From CAWDMC01 sp963803295 (GTDB lineage Bacteria > Acidobacteriota > Terriglobia > UBA7540): DNA of 64,000 nt. Under the pieces are notes generated by a model. That model ran no database searches. It had not been told where the DNA came from and saw nothing but the letters and a program-made list of their open reading frames with translations. The position numbers and the translations under genes were made by a program. The stretch lies in NCBI GenBank assembly GCA_963803295.1, contig CAWDMC010000024.1, positions 62,001-126,000 of the forward strand. The letters are read 5' to 3'. Positions 44,285-53,075 of the stretch are shown here, piece by piece (positions within the stretch are counted from its first letter, which is position 1; each line of letters begins with the position of its first letter).

Positions 44285-45316
44285 CTAATGGCGGGTCATC
44301 AGGAGCAGCAGGATTCGCATTAACAAGTAAGCCCCTATCAGCAAGATGGCGGTGCGATACCGTACCAGAAAGCGCCGCGCTCGTTCCAAAACATTCTCTG
44401 GATACGCGCTTACCCGAAGGCCGTCCAGATAACGTGACACGTCCGCCGCCAGTTCTTCAACGCTGGCATACCGCAATTCAGGCTGCGCCGCCGTAGCTTT
44501 CGCGCAGATCGCGGCCATGGCCTTGGGAATGCCGCCACCGTCTCTCCACCCGGAACCATCGAGCGAGCTTGTGACGAGGAACTTCAGAACCGCCCCGAGC
44601 GAGTAGACGTCGCTCCGCTGATCGACTCGTTCCACGTCGCCTCGAGCCTGCTCCGGCGACATATAACCGGGCGTGCCGAGCACTGTGCCATAGGCCGTTG
44701 GCGCGGCTCCGCGCGACGGTTCTGCAGCCCTCGGCTCGACTCCGGCGACCGCCTCTGTCTCGCCGTCTGTTGGTAAGCCGGGTCCGATCATCCCGGCTTC
44801 GCCTTGTAGTATCTTCGCCAAGCCCCAGTCCATCACCAGTACTTCGCCGAACGGACCGACCATGATGTTTGAGGGCTTGAGGTCGCGGTGAAGCACTCCA
44901 TGGGCGTGGGCGAAGGCCGCCGCATCGCAGACGCGCAAAAATAGTCGCAGTCGCTCGGAAGGTCGGACTTCGGTGATGTGTTCGTCAAGCTGCTTGCCTT
45001 CCACAAACTTCATGGTATAGAACGGACGCCCATCGGGTAGCCGGCCAACATCATGCACCGGCACAATTCCAGGATGCTCCAGGCGTGCCAGGACGCGCGC
45101 TTCCTGGATCAGACGTTGCTCCAGGTTGTCGGCCCCAGGCAGGTCAAGCACCTTCAGGGCCACTCGTCTGGCGAGCCGAACGTCCTCCGCTGTGTAGACC
45201 AGCCCCATTCCGCCGCGCGAAACGCCCTCCAGCAGCCGGTAGGGCGTGCCGGTGAGATCCGGCTCTTCCATGCCTGCCCGCAATCGGTCGAGAGCCCGAT
45301 CCGAGAGAAACGTCAT
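44285..45316 (-). CDS. Membrane-anchored serine/threonine protein kinase
   Basis: A 343-residue Hanks-type kinase with a C-terminal membrane helix (TAILLIGAYLLMRILLLLM). Kinase motifs: glycine loop GVSRGGMGLVY, Lys in ARRVALKVLDL, catalytic loop HRDLKPSNIM, metal-binding MDWGLAKI in place of DFG (a DWG variant common in bacterial kinases), and APE region TPGYMSPEQARGD. An Ala/Gly/Glu-rich insert lies between DWG and the activation segment. No external sensor domain follows the last helix. The ATG shares a base with the sigma factor stop (TAATG), so the two are translationally coupled. I infer that it phosphorylates or is controlled together with that sigma factor. Confidence 0.9.
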   Translation of the reverse strand: MTFLSDRALDRLRAGMEEPDLTGTPYRLLEGVSRGGMGLVYTAEDVRLARRVALKVLDLPGADNLEQRLIQEARVLARLEHPGIVPVHDVGRLPDGRPFYTMKFVEGKQLDEHITEVRPSERLRLFLRVCDAAAFAHAHGVLHRDLKPSNIMVGPFGEVLVMDWGLAKILQGEAGMIGPGLPTDGETEAVAGVEPRAAEPSRGAAPTAYGTVLGTPGYMSPEQARGDVERVDQRSDVYSLGAVLKFLVTSSLDGSGWRDGGGIPKAMAAICAKATAAQPELRYASVEELAADVSRYLDGLRVSAYPENVLERARRFLVRYRTAILLIGAYLLMRILLLLMTRH

Positions 45317-46065
45317 TAAACCTCCCTCCGAAACAGGGACTGCGCTTCGCGGCGGAACTCTTCGTCGCTCCCGCATATTTCCTGCAGCCGCTGGAGCGCA
45401 ATCCGCCGGAACTCGCGGCGCGCCCAAGCCAGCATGTTCGTCACGTCCGTCGCTGCCACGCGGAATTCCCTAGCAAGCTGGGCGTACGTCAGGTTCTCTT
45501 CTTCAAGATCGTATTTTTCGAAGAGCTTGAACGCTTTCTCTTTTCCTTTCGACACACAAAGTGCTTTCAAGTTCTCTACGGCCCATCCGAACAGGCTGCG
45601 CAGCCACTCCTTCTCGAAAAATTCGTCCAGTGATTCCGGCGAGGCGATTTTTTCCGGATCGATTGATCCTGCACCGAGCTCGCCCTCGGCTGCATGGAAA
45701 TCAAGTGCCAGATGCAGTACGTTTCCTCCGCGCTTTTGCCTCCCGGCTGATTTCGCCTGGTTCATCACAAAGCTGTCTACACCTACTCGAAGAAAAGTCC
45801 GCAACCGGCTCTTTCCGGGATCGTATTGGGCAAGCAGATCTCGCTCGAGGAGGCCGGCGAAGAAACCCTGGGTCAGGTCCTCGGCGTCCTCAAATTCGCG
45901 ATTCCATCGCACCCGGATATACTTGAATACCGGCTTCCAATAGGCGGCCAGCAAGGTTTCAAGCGCGCGCTCCCGCTCGCTGGGACTTTCGCTGCGGGCC
46001 GCGACAATTGCCGACCAGCGCGTGGCCGGAAACCGGCTGCCTCCGCTCTTGGTGGGATCATTCAC
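45316..46065 (-). CDS. ECF-like RNA polymerase sigma factor paired with Ser/Thr kinase
   Basis: A 249-residue sigma factor of a type common in Acidobacteria and Planctomycetes. Region 2 spans about residues 25-95: LLAAYWKPVFKYIRVRW and FEDAEDLTQGFFAGLLER with RTFLRVGVDSFVMNQAK. Region 4 near the C-terminus includes NLTYAQLAREFRVAATDVTN and MLAWARREFRRI, a helix-turn-helix. An acidic linker of about 60 residues joins them. The start is the GTG at 46065 with GGGGAG five bases upstream; the frame is open to 46095. The downstream kinase overlaps by one base. No anti-sigma factor is nearby. Confidence 0.87.
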   Translation of the reverse strand: MNDPTKSGGSRFPATRWSAIVAARSESPSERERALETLLAAYWKPVFKYIRVRWNREFEDAEDLTQGFFAGLLERDLLAQYDPGKSRLRTFLRVGVDSFVMNQAKSAGRQKRGGNVLHLALDFHAAEGELGAGSIDPEKIASPESLDEFFEKEWLRSLFGWAVENLKALCVSKGKEKAFKLFEKYDLEEENLTYAQLAREFRVAATDVTNMLAWARREFRRIALQRLQEICGSDEEFRREAQSLFRREV

Positions 46066-46078
46066 GATTGCTCCCCAC

Positions 46079-47083
46079 TCACCGCAACACTGCAAGCACT
46101 GCGTCTTCCTCGATGGCGACGCGGCCGGGTTCCGAGGTGGCGGTAAAGCGAAAGGTGGCGCCGCCCTTGCTTACCGCCACCGTGCCGAGCTTCAGCTTCC
46201 GGCCCTTGCCCATTACGGCGACAACGGGCACCAGCATTTCGAAGCCGTCTGGAACGCCGCTCTGCTCGATCCGGCCCTGTACCACCGTTCTGCCGGCGTC
46301 GTCGCGCCGAACCTTAGATTCCAGCTTGTAGCTGGGAACGTCTGTGCCATAGACCCAATCGTCGAAAAACCAGTCGATGCGCCGGTTGTGGTCGAGATTC
46401 GCAGAAAGCTCTCTTGTACACAATTTCGTTGTATCCATCCGGTTCTCTGAATTTTGAGAGCTGCACGCCCAGCCAGATCGGGCCACCCGAGTCCACGGTG
46501 CGCCTTGGCGGGTTCTGGCCAGCAGATCGTGCTTGTAGCCCTGCATAATCTGACGGAAGTGCCGCTCACCGTCCTTCTCTCGCGCGATCTCGATCGCACT
46601 CGCATAAGCGGCAACCAATGCCGGCGCCCCATCCGATCCGAAGGGACACCCGAGTACCGGGAGAGGCGTTCCATTTGCATTTCGGTATAGTGAGAACATG
46701 TTCTGATAGAACGGCGTCAGTTGCGGCGCCGGTGCATAGCTCGACCCGGTTATCGAGTCCGTCCCAACCAGCGGAAGTTGCTGCAAAACGTAATTCTGGA
46801 ATGCAGGAGTTGGAACGGTCGTCGCCGTAACGATAGGCAGTGCAATCCGAGCCCATTCGCTGTCGAAGAAGAAAAACAGCTTGTCCCGCACAATCCGGCC
46901 TCCCACACTGCCTCCAAAGTGATTTACGGTTGATCGAGGCTTATGGTTTCCCGGCATCGCATTGGTGAAGAAGTCCGCCGCATTCAGTCTCGAACCATTC
47001 CACAGCTCGTAGAGATTCCCATGAAACTGATTGCTGCCGGACTTGGTCACGTAGTTGACCTGCGAGGCGCCGTAGCCCCTCAC
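46079..47083 (-). pseudogene. Gene debris: TonB-receptor fragment joined to an M1-peptidase tail
   Basis: The open frame is a chimera. Its first part (to about 46640) matches the plug/barrel junction of Oar-type receptors: SQVNYVTKSGSNQFHGNLYE, then NAADFFTNAMPG and NHFGGSVGGRIVRDKLFFFF. The second part matches the C-terminal end of an M1-family metallopeptidase: RIDWFFDDWVYGTDVPSYKL and then a beta domain to the stop. Between about 46500 and 46420 the frame is shifted; the correct frame reads VDSGGPIWLGVQLSKFREPD. Neither a signal peptide nor a catalytic HEXXH is present. The junction suggests a deletion that fused remnants of two genes. Confidence 0.7.
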
Positions 47084-47399
47084 CAGCTAGGACTCTTCTA
47101 CCGCGCCGCCATCTTCAGGATCCCGGCTTCCGAGCTGCTCGATCCGGAAGCGTTCGTTCAGATCGTGGAGCACGCGGCCCTTTCGGCATGCCGCGGATCA
47201 GGTGGAGGCCTGGGAAAGATATTGACGGTCGTGAACCCGTCGCGCGGTCGTTATCAGCTGAGGTCAGCCGCACTGGGAAACTCGCCGCGACTAGGAGAAA
47301 AACAGTACGGCTATGATCGTTTTCATTTTTGTCTCCTTTGCTCCTCTTCGCCTTCACCTGAACATAGGCTGGTACCACAACCAGAGCCTATGTCGGGTT
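47084..47399. other. Debris-rich stretch without an intact gene
   Basis: On the minus strand a short conserved-looking peptide (LHDLNERFRIEQLGSRDPED, stop at 47087) lies directly in front of the receptor fragment, and a signal-like MKTIIAVLFFS begins near 47327 but stops after 11 codons. Both look like remains of genes lost in the same rearrangement. No complete gene or clear regulatory site is visible. Confidence 0.5.
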
Positions 47400-49616
47400 T
47401 CAGTAGTGGAAGCGGTAGCGAACTTCCACGGCCAATTGTCGGGGATTCGCGTAATGTGTCCCGCCGAACGTGTTGCTGTTATCCAGGAGATAGCGCCGGT
47501 TGGCGAGGTTGAGGGCAGTAACGGCGATCGACCAGCTTTCTCCGAAAGACTTTCCCAGCGAAAAGTCAGCCGTGGTGCGGGCCGGCAGGTGGTCTGGGCC
47601 TTCACCGTTCACAAATCCCGAGCCATAGAGCACGCTGACCGTCGACCAGGCGTGCCACGGCAGCGTGACGTTGAGTACGCTGCTCAGCGTGTTGCGCTGG
47701 TCGTGGTCGAGGAAGAAATAGCAGCAATCCGGCGGAGAGAAGTCCGTGAGGCCGCCGGTTACGGCACCCTTACCCTCTACGTACTGGTGGGAGTAGGCGA
47801 AATGAAGACGCGCCCGTTTGAAAATTTGGGGTGCACGCAGCGTCGCCTCCCACCCCCGGATGCGTGCCTCCTGGATGGTTAGCGGGAGAAAGATGTTGGA
47901 GTTGCCCAGAACGTCGTGGTCAAAGAAGTTGCGCGCGCTGGTGCGGAAATTGTCGACATCGAGACTCCACTTCCGGAAGGGTACGGTGATGCCGAAATCG
48001 TGCTGTTCGTCACGCTCGCCACGTAGGGGCAGAAAGCCGAAGCCTTGTTGAACCGCGAGCTCCTGCAGGGGGCCGGAGACCGTATCGAGCGGAGGGGCCT
48101 GGTAGTACCGGGCGTAGTATCCGCGCAGCACCCAATTGATGCGGGGAATGCGGATCGCAGCACCGACTCGAGGGTCGGCATGGTGCTCGGTGAGCAAGCC
48201 TGAAAAGCGCGTTAGCCGCACACCGCCATTAAGCGTCAGCCATGACGTCGCTTTGAACTCGTCCTCAAGAAAGAGGGCTTCAACGTTGCCTGAGACCTTC
48301 TCCTGTTGCCTGAGCGCCAGGCCGCTGCCATCCGTAGCTTGTAGTCCGAATCGCGTATTGTCACGCTGGCCGAATACAGAAAAACCCAGTCTGGCGTTGT
48401 GTTTGCCGGCAACTTCTGAAAACACGCTCTGCACGCCGAAGTAGTTCGACGCCCGGTTGTCATTGGCGATGACGGGAGTGTCACCCGGGCCACCCGCGTA
48501 GTCCGCACGGTTGAAGTGGTAGAACGGTGACACCGTGAGCATCGTCGCCGGGCTGAACGTGTGCACCCAGGAAAAATTTGCGAATGCATCGCTTTCGCGG
48601 TCGAGGTCGCGGATACCGTTCGCTTGGTCATCGGGGGTGTTCGGAATCTGGTAATGGTCCTTGCGGAGCGATGTGACCATGCGCAACTGGTCGGAGGAGG
48701 TCATATTGTAGACCAGCGACCCGAATCCTCCGATTCCGGTCCCCAGGTCGTGAATCACCGCACTCGTGGGCGTCGCAAGGCCCAGGTCGGTCCGGTTCCC
48801 GTTGATACTGCCATAATAGGCAAAGCGCTCCGTATGGCTGCCGAAGCTGAGCTGGTCGTTGGTTTCATTGAAGTTGCCATAACTCGCCACCAGTTCGGCC
48901 TGGTTGTTACGCTCGAAACCCGTGCGCGGCACGACGTTGAAGACACCGTAGGTGCGGTCGCCGTACTCTGCCGAGTAGCCACCAGTCTGCATCTCGATGT
49001 AATCGACGTCTTTGGGGTCGAACTGAGGTCCAATGTTGCTCGAGATGTTGGTATTCGGGATGGGAACTCCGTCCACCAGCCAACTCACCTGGTGTCCGCC
49101 TCGGATGTGCAGCTGATCGTGGATCACATAGGCGCCCGGCACATAGTCCGTTATCAACGCCAGGCTGTTGGTGCGATCGGCGCCGGGTGTCTCGGCGATG
49201 TCGACTCGACTCAAAGTTACGGCCGACGCAGACGATGCTGTGTTCACCGTCCCCGGTTTCGCGATGACCTCGACGTTCTGGGTTTGCGCTTGCAATCCCA
49301 ACTGGAAATGCAATACCGGCGCCGCCCCGGCGTTCACCTCAACAGTCTGCTCCAAACCCTGGAAACCTTGGGCATTCACCGTGACACCGTATTCGCCGAG
49401 GGGCACCGCGTCAAACTGGAATTCGCCGTTCGCGTCGGTCTGCGTCGTTCGTGACCAGGCGGACGTGCGTGCACCTATTACAACCTGCCCACCCTGGATG
49501 GGGCGGTGCTGCGGATCGTGCACAACGCCGCGCACGTTGCCAAAGATGGTGGCGTAGCTTGGCCCTGCGAGAAGCAGCAGGACAGCCGGCCACAGAAAGA
49601 CGTACTCTCGTCTCAT
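47400..49616 (-). CDS. TonB-dependent receptor with N-terminal carboxypeptidase-regulatory-like domain
   Basis: A 738-residue outer-membrane receptor. A signal peptide (MRREYVFLWPAVLLLLAGPS) is followed by a CarboxypepD_reg-like beta domain (about 27-110: VRGVVHDPQHRPIQGGQVV), a plug domain (about 120-230, with HIRGGHQVSWLVDGVPIPNT and QTGGYSAEYGDR) and a 22-strand barrel ending in the aromatic VRYRFHY. The length is that of ordinary siderophore/metal receptors, shorter than the large Oar type. CAGGAG is six bases before the ATG. An upstream Cys/His-rich exported protein on the same strand suggests metal-related uptake, which is inference. Substrates of this family include metal chelates, sugars and peptides. 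Confidence 0.92.
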   Translation of the reverse strand: MRREYVFLWPAVLLLLAGPSYATIFGNVRGVVHDPQHRPIQGGQVVIGARTSAWSRTTQTDANGEFQFDAVPLGEYGVTVNAQGFQGLEQTVEVNAGAAPVLHFQLGLQAQTQNVEVIAKPGTVNTASSASAVTLSRVDIAETPGADRTNSLALITDYVPGAYVIHDQLHIRGGHQVSWLVDGVPIPNTNISSNIGPQFDPKDVDYIEMQTGGYSAEYGDRTYGVFNVVPRTGFERNNQAELVASYGNFNETNDQLSFGSHTERFAYYGSINGNRTDLGLATPTSAVIHDLGTGIGGFGSLVYNMTSSDQLRMVTSLRKDHYQIPNTPDDQANGIRDLDRESDAFANFSWVHTFSPATMLTVSPFYHFNRADYAGGPGDTPVIANDNRASNYFGVQSVFSEVAGKHNARLGFSVFGQRDNTRFGLQATDGSGLALRQQEKVSGNVEALFLEDEFKATSWLTLNGGVRLTRFSGLLTEHHADPRVGAAIRIPRINWVLRGYYARYYQAPPLDTVSGPLQELAVQQGFGFLPLRGERDEQHDFGITVPFRKWSLDVDNFRTSARNFFDHDVLGNSNIFLPLTIQEARIRGWEATLRAPQIFKRARLHFAYSHQYVEGKGAVTGGLTDFSPPDCCYFFLDHDQRNTLSSVLNVTLPWHAWSTVSVLYGSGFVNGEGPDHLPARTTADFSLGKSFGESWSIAVTALNLANRRYLLDNSNTFGGTHYANPRQLAVEVRYRFHY

Positions 49617-49697
49617 GGCGATCTCCTGAAGGATTCTCTTGTCGAAATGCCTTGTCGCGCGGGCACACTTCAGCCCGCTTAACTTGGAATGCGTGGT

Positions 49698-50105
49698 TTA
49701 GGAGAGCAGCCTGGGCGGGTGATCGAGGGAGTGCAAGTGCCCCTCAGGAGGGGGAGGGTGAACGGCAATCAACCGGAACAGGAGCGTGGGTGGAGGAGTC
49801 AACCGAGCGGTTGTTACCAGGTCGAAGCGCAAATCAATCGCGACGCTAGCAACCGAGCTGTCGCTTTGGGATACCCCGCAGGAACACTGCATGTGGTTCT
49901 GCGACCGGCGGCCATGGGAAGTCATTCCACCAGCGCAGGAGTGCGAAGCTGCCGGGCGATGACGCGCCATCATCGGGCAGTTCTCCTTGCAGCAGGAGCG
50001 TGAAGAGTAGAGAGCCTGGGGACCTTGGCAAAGGCCAGGCAGAAGCCCGCGCACACTCAGCAGACTGATTGAGAGAAGCGCCACACAGGCCTGGATTTTA
50101 CGCAT
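49698..50105 (-). CDS. Small exported Cys/His-rich protein upstream of TonB receptor
   Basis: A 135-residue protein with a Sec signal peptide (KIQACVALLSISLLSVRG). A Cys/His-rich middle part reads SCCKENCPMMARHRPAASH, then SCAGGMTSHGRRSQNHMQCS with CSCGVSQ. The C-terminal part is Pro/His-rich and ends DHPPRLLS. The spacing CC-x3-CPMM and CxC with many His residues suggests metal binding, possibly copper, but no known domain is recognised. AGGGAG lies five bases before the ATG. It is 81 bases ahead of the TonB receptor in the same direction, so the two likely form an operon. Confidence 0.72.
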   Translation of the reverse strand: MRKIQACVALLSISLLSVRGLLPGLCQGPQALYSSRSCCKENCPMMARHRPAASHSCAGGMTSHGRRSQNHMQCSCGVSQSDSSVASVAIDLRFDLVTTARLTPPPTLLFRLIAVHPPPPEGHLHSLDHPPRLLS

Positions 50106-50464
50106 TACAGCTCCCTATCTTACTACCGGTCCGGCCTCCCGGTCCAGAAAACTGCTCAGAAAGAAGATTCATTGTTGCCTTTCCGGAATGCTAAGATGGC
50201 CCGTGAATTTATCGTGGGCTCCATTTTTGCGCATGCCTGAATGGGCGCGCAACACGGCGCCGGTCCTGAATCCCCGGATGCAATCTCAAGTGACCTCCAC
50301 GGCGATTCTGTCACAACGCGAACGCGCGCTCGCGGCTCTCCAACAACCAACCCGACAGAGCCCCTTGCGACTTCTGGGCCGAGCCTCCCACGATGGAGCG
50401 GTTATTTGCTCACTTCGGCCACCATGACCCCGGCCGTTTGCTGACTTCTCAGGGGTGCAACACA
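50106..50464. other. Divergent intergenic region, no gene seen
   Basis: This stretch lies between the leftward Cys-rich protein gene and the rightward alpha-galactosidase gene, so promoters for both directions should lie here. A short plus-strand frame (50188-50427) lacks a ribosome-binding site and a conserved look. I found no clear promoter or operator. Confidence 0.55.
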
Positions 50465-52966
50465 ATGAAAAATTTTCTTCGCATCTTCATCTTCCAATTG
50501 TTGTGGGTGACCGGTGGGACGCTCGCGGCGGCATCAGGGCCGGGGACGCCGCCGGAAATGGCGGAGGCCGAGCGCTGGGCGGCGGCGAAGTTCCAAGGTC
50601 GAGCGGACACCAGGCCGGCGGCCGGCTATCTGCTGGTGTCGCTCGAGAACGGCACCATCGCACGGAACCAAATCAAAGGGCGGCAACTCCGCATCGTGGA
50701 TAAAGTCTTCGCGCACGGCATGCACATGCCGGCGGATGGTAAGGTGGTTGTTCATCTCCCCGCACTGGGCAAAACTTTCGATGCGGTGGCCGGTGTGGAC
50801 AGCAACGACGTCGGGTACTACGACGTGAAGGGCCGGGGGACGGTTATTGCCATCGTGGACGTGGCCGGGAAAGAGGCGTTCCGTTCGCAGGTTCTGCGCG
50901 AAGGAATGGCGGGCGTGCCCATCAAGGTGGATTTGTCTGGCGCCTCCGAGTTCACCCTTACCGTCAATGATGGAGGCGACGGGACCGAATGGGACCAGGC
51001 CGATTGGGCAGACGCGCGCGTGACCCTGGCCGATGGCCGCACGGTGTGGCTGGCAGATCTTCCGCTGGGGCCGCTGCGCAGCCCGTACACGGTCGAACTG
51101 CCGTTTTCATTTCGCTATGGCAGTCAGTCTTCGCGCGAGCTGGTGAAGACGTGGAAAGTGAAGCGCAGTGAACGGGACCTGGACCCGGTGCGCAAAGAAA
51201 TTACGCTGACCCTCAACGATCGAAATACCGGACTCGAGGTCCGCAGCCTGGGTGTGATGTATCAGCACTTCCCCGTAGTGGAGTGGACGCTCCACTTCAA
51301 GAACACCGGGACCGTACCGACGCCTATTCTCGAAGACATCCAGGCGCTCGACACAAGGTTCGAGCGCAATGCCGATGGCGAATTTCTGCTGCATCACAGC
51401 CGCGGCGCGCCCGCCAGCCCGACGGACTACCAGCCTTTCGAAACTACCCTGAAGCCCAAGGACTCGAAGCGCCTGGGCGCCGACGGCGGACGCCCCACGA
51501 ATGGAGACCTGTGCTATTTCAACCTGGAGTGGCCGGGCGAGGGCGTCATCATTTCCGTGGGCTGGCCGGGGCAGTGGGCAGCCGAGTTGCAGCGGGACGA
51601 GAAGGCGAACGGCATCCAGATCCGGGCTGGACAGGAACTCACCCACTTCAAGTTGTTGCCGGGTGAGGAAGTTCGCACGCCGCTGGTGACGCTCCTCTTC
51701 TGGCAAGGGGAGTGGATTCGATCGCAGAACCTCTGGCGGCGCTGGATGATCGCGGACAATCTCCCGCATCCGGGAGGGAAGGTGCCCCCGCCACAAACCG
51801 CCGTCTACACGGGCCGCGTGCACCACGAAATGCAGGAAGCTACCGAAGAAAATCAGAAGATGTTCATCGACCGCTACCTTGAGGAAGGAATCAAGCCGGA
51901 CTATTGGTGGATGGATGCGGGCTGGTACCCCTTCAAGAAGGGTTGGTGGAATGTGGGTACCTGGGATCCCGATCCGAAACGATTCCCGCACGGCCTGCGC
52001 CCCATCAGCGATTACGCGCACGCCAAGGGTATGAAGACCATCCTGTGGTTCGAACCCGAGCGCGTGACGCCCGGCACCTGGCTCTTTGAGCACCATCCGG
52101 AGTGGCTGCTCAGTTATAAGAACGAGGAGAACCGGCTGCTCGATCTTGGCAACAACGAGGCGCGCGCCTGGCTGACCGACCACGTGGACGCGGTTCTCCG
52201 GGAGCAGGGGATCGACCTTTACCGCCAGGACTTCAACATGGATCCGTTGGACTACTGGCGCGCCCACGACGCCGCGGACCGCCAGGGAATCACCGAGATC
52301 GGCCACGCCACAGGGTATCTCGCCTATTGGGACGAGCTGCGCCGCCGGCATCCCGGTATGTTGATAGATAGCTGTGCCAGCGGTGGACGCCGTAACGATC
52401 TGGAAACCTTGCGACGCGCTGTGCCGCTCTGGCGCAGTGATTTTGTGTTTGAGACGACCCCGATGCAGAATTTCACTTATGGCATGGCCTTATGGATACC
52501 GTACTTCGGCACCGCCTTCCGGGAGCCCGAACCGTATCCTTTCCGCAGCATGATGGTTCCCGCCAGCATGCTGAACCTGGATGTGCGGCGTCGAGACCTC
52601 GACTACGACCAGTGGCGGAAGATGCTGGCCCAGCGGCGGCAAGTCGCCGACTATTTCTATGGTGATTACTACCCGTTGACGGCTTACAGCACGGAAGATA
52701 ACGCCTGGTGCGCCTGGCAATTCCACCGGCCTGACCTCGGCGGCGGCATGGTGCAAGCCTTCCGCCGCCCCCAGAGTCCGTTTAAGTCAGCGCAGTTCAA
52801 GCTGCGGGGCCTGGAGCCAACGGCGCGCTACCGCGTAACCAATTTCGACGAGCCGGGCACGGTGGAGATGACGGGGCGCGAACTGATGGAAGGCGGCCTG
52901 CCGGTGGTGCTGAAGCTCGCACCCCAGGCGGCGATTATCGTCTACAAGCAGGTGGACGCTAAGTAG
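50465..52966 (+). CDS. Alpha-galactosidase, GH36, with N-terminal NPCBM domain
   Basis: An 833-residue exported glycoside hydrolase releasing terminal alpha-galactose. Signal peptide: MKNFLRIFIFQLLWVTGGTL. An NPCBM carbohydrate-binding domain (about residues 50-190) carries HGMHMPADGKVVVHLPALGK and FTLTVNDGGDGTEWDQADWA. The GH36 beta-sandwich and barrel follow. The nucleophile is Asp589 in DLYRQDFNMDP and the acid/base is Asp645 in CASGGRRNDLE. PDYWWMDAGWYP and KTILWFEPERV are also typical. The ATG at 50465 is chosen since it begins a proper signal peptide; the frame is open 24 codons upstream. It is a single gene near other polysaccharide genes, active probably in the periplasm. Confidence 0.92.
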   Translation: MKNFLRIFIFQLLWVTGGTLAAASGPGTPPEMAEAERWAAAKFQGRADTRPAAGYLLVSLENGTIARNQIKGRQLRIVDKVFAHGMHMPADGKVVVHLPALGKTFDAVAGVDSNDVGYYDVKGRGTVIAIVDVAGKEAFRSQVLREGMAGVPIKVDLSGASEFTLTVNDGGDGTEWDQADWADARVTLADGRTVWLADLPLGPLRSPYTVELPFSFRYGSQSSRELVKTWKVKRSERDLDPVRKEITLTLNDRNTGLEVRSLGVMYQHFPVVEWTLHFKNTGTVPTPILEDIQALDTRFERNADGEFLLHHSRGAPASPTDYQPFETTLKPKDSKRLGADGGRPTNGDLCYFNLEWPGEGVIISVGWPGQWAAELQRDEKANGIQIRAGQELTHFKLLPGEEVRTPLVTLLFWQGEWIRSQNLWRRWMIADNLPHPGGKVPPPQTAVYTGRVHHEMQEATEENQKMFIDRYLEEGIKPDYWWMDAGWYPFKKGWWNVGTWDPDPKRFPHGLRPISDYAHAKGMKTILWFEPERVTPGTWLFEHHPEWLLSYKNEENRLLDLGNNEARAWLTDHVDAVLREQGIDLYRQDFNMDPLDYWRAHDAADRQGITEIGHATGYLAYWDELRRRHPGMLIDSCASGGRRNDLETLRRAVPLWRSDFVFETTPMQNFTYGMALWIPYFGTAFREPEPYPFRSMMVPASMLNLDVRRRDLDYDQWRKMLAQRRQVADYFYGDYYPLTAYSTEDNAWCAWQFHRPDLGGGMVQAFRRPQSPFKSAQFKLRGLEPTARYRVTNFDEPGTVEMTGRELMEGGLPVVLKLAPQAAIIVYKQVDAK

Positions 52967-53075
52967 TAGCGCGACTACCAAAGTCCACGACGCAGTCGCG
53001 AGCGAGATCATCTCAAAGAGCCGTTCGGCCTGACTGCCGTTGGAGCCTAGTCATCTAATCTAAACCGGGACCCAA

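Noticed and set aside
48561..49454. A 297-codon plus-strand frame within the TonB receptor gene
   Set aside because: Antisense to clear receptor plug and barrel motifs; GC-rich sequence keeps the opposite frame open.
50188..50427. 79-codon frame upstream of the alpha-galactosidase
   Set aside because: Arg/Pro/Leu-rich with no ribosome-binding site and no conserved look.
51107..52351. A 414-codon open frame on the minus strand within the alpha-galactosidase gene
   Set aside because: It is the antisense shadow of a strongly conserved GH36 gene and shows no recognisable domain or ribosome-binding site.
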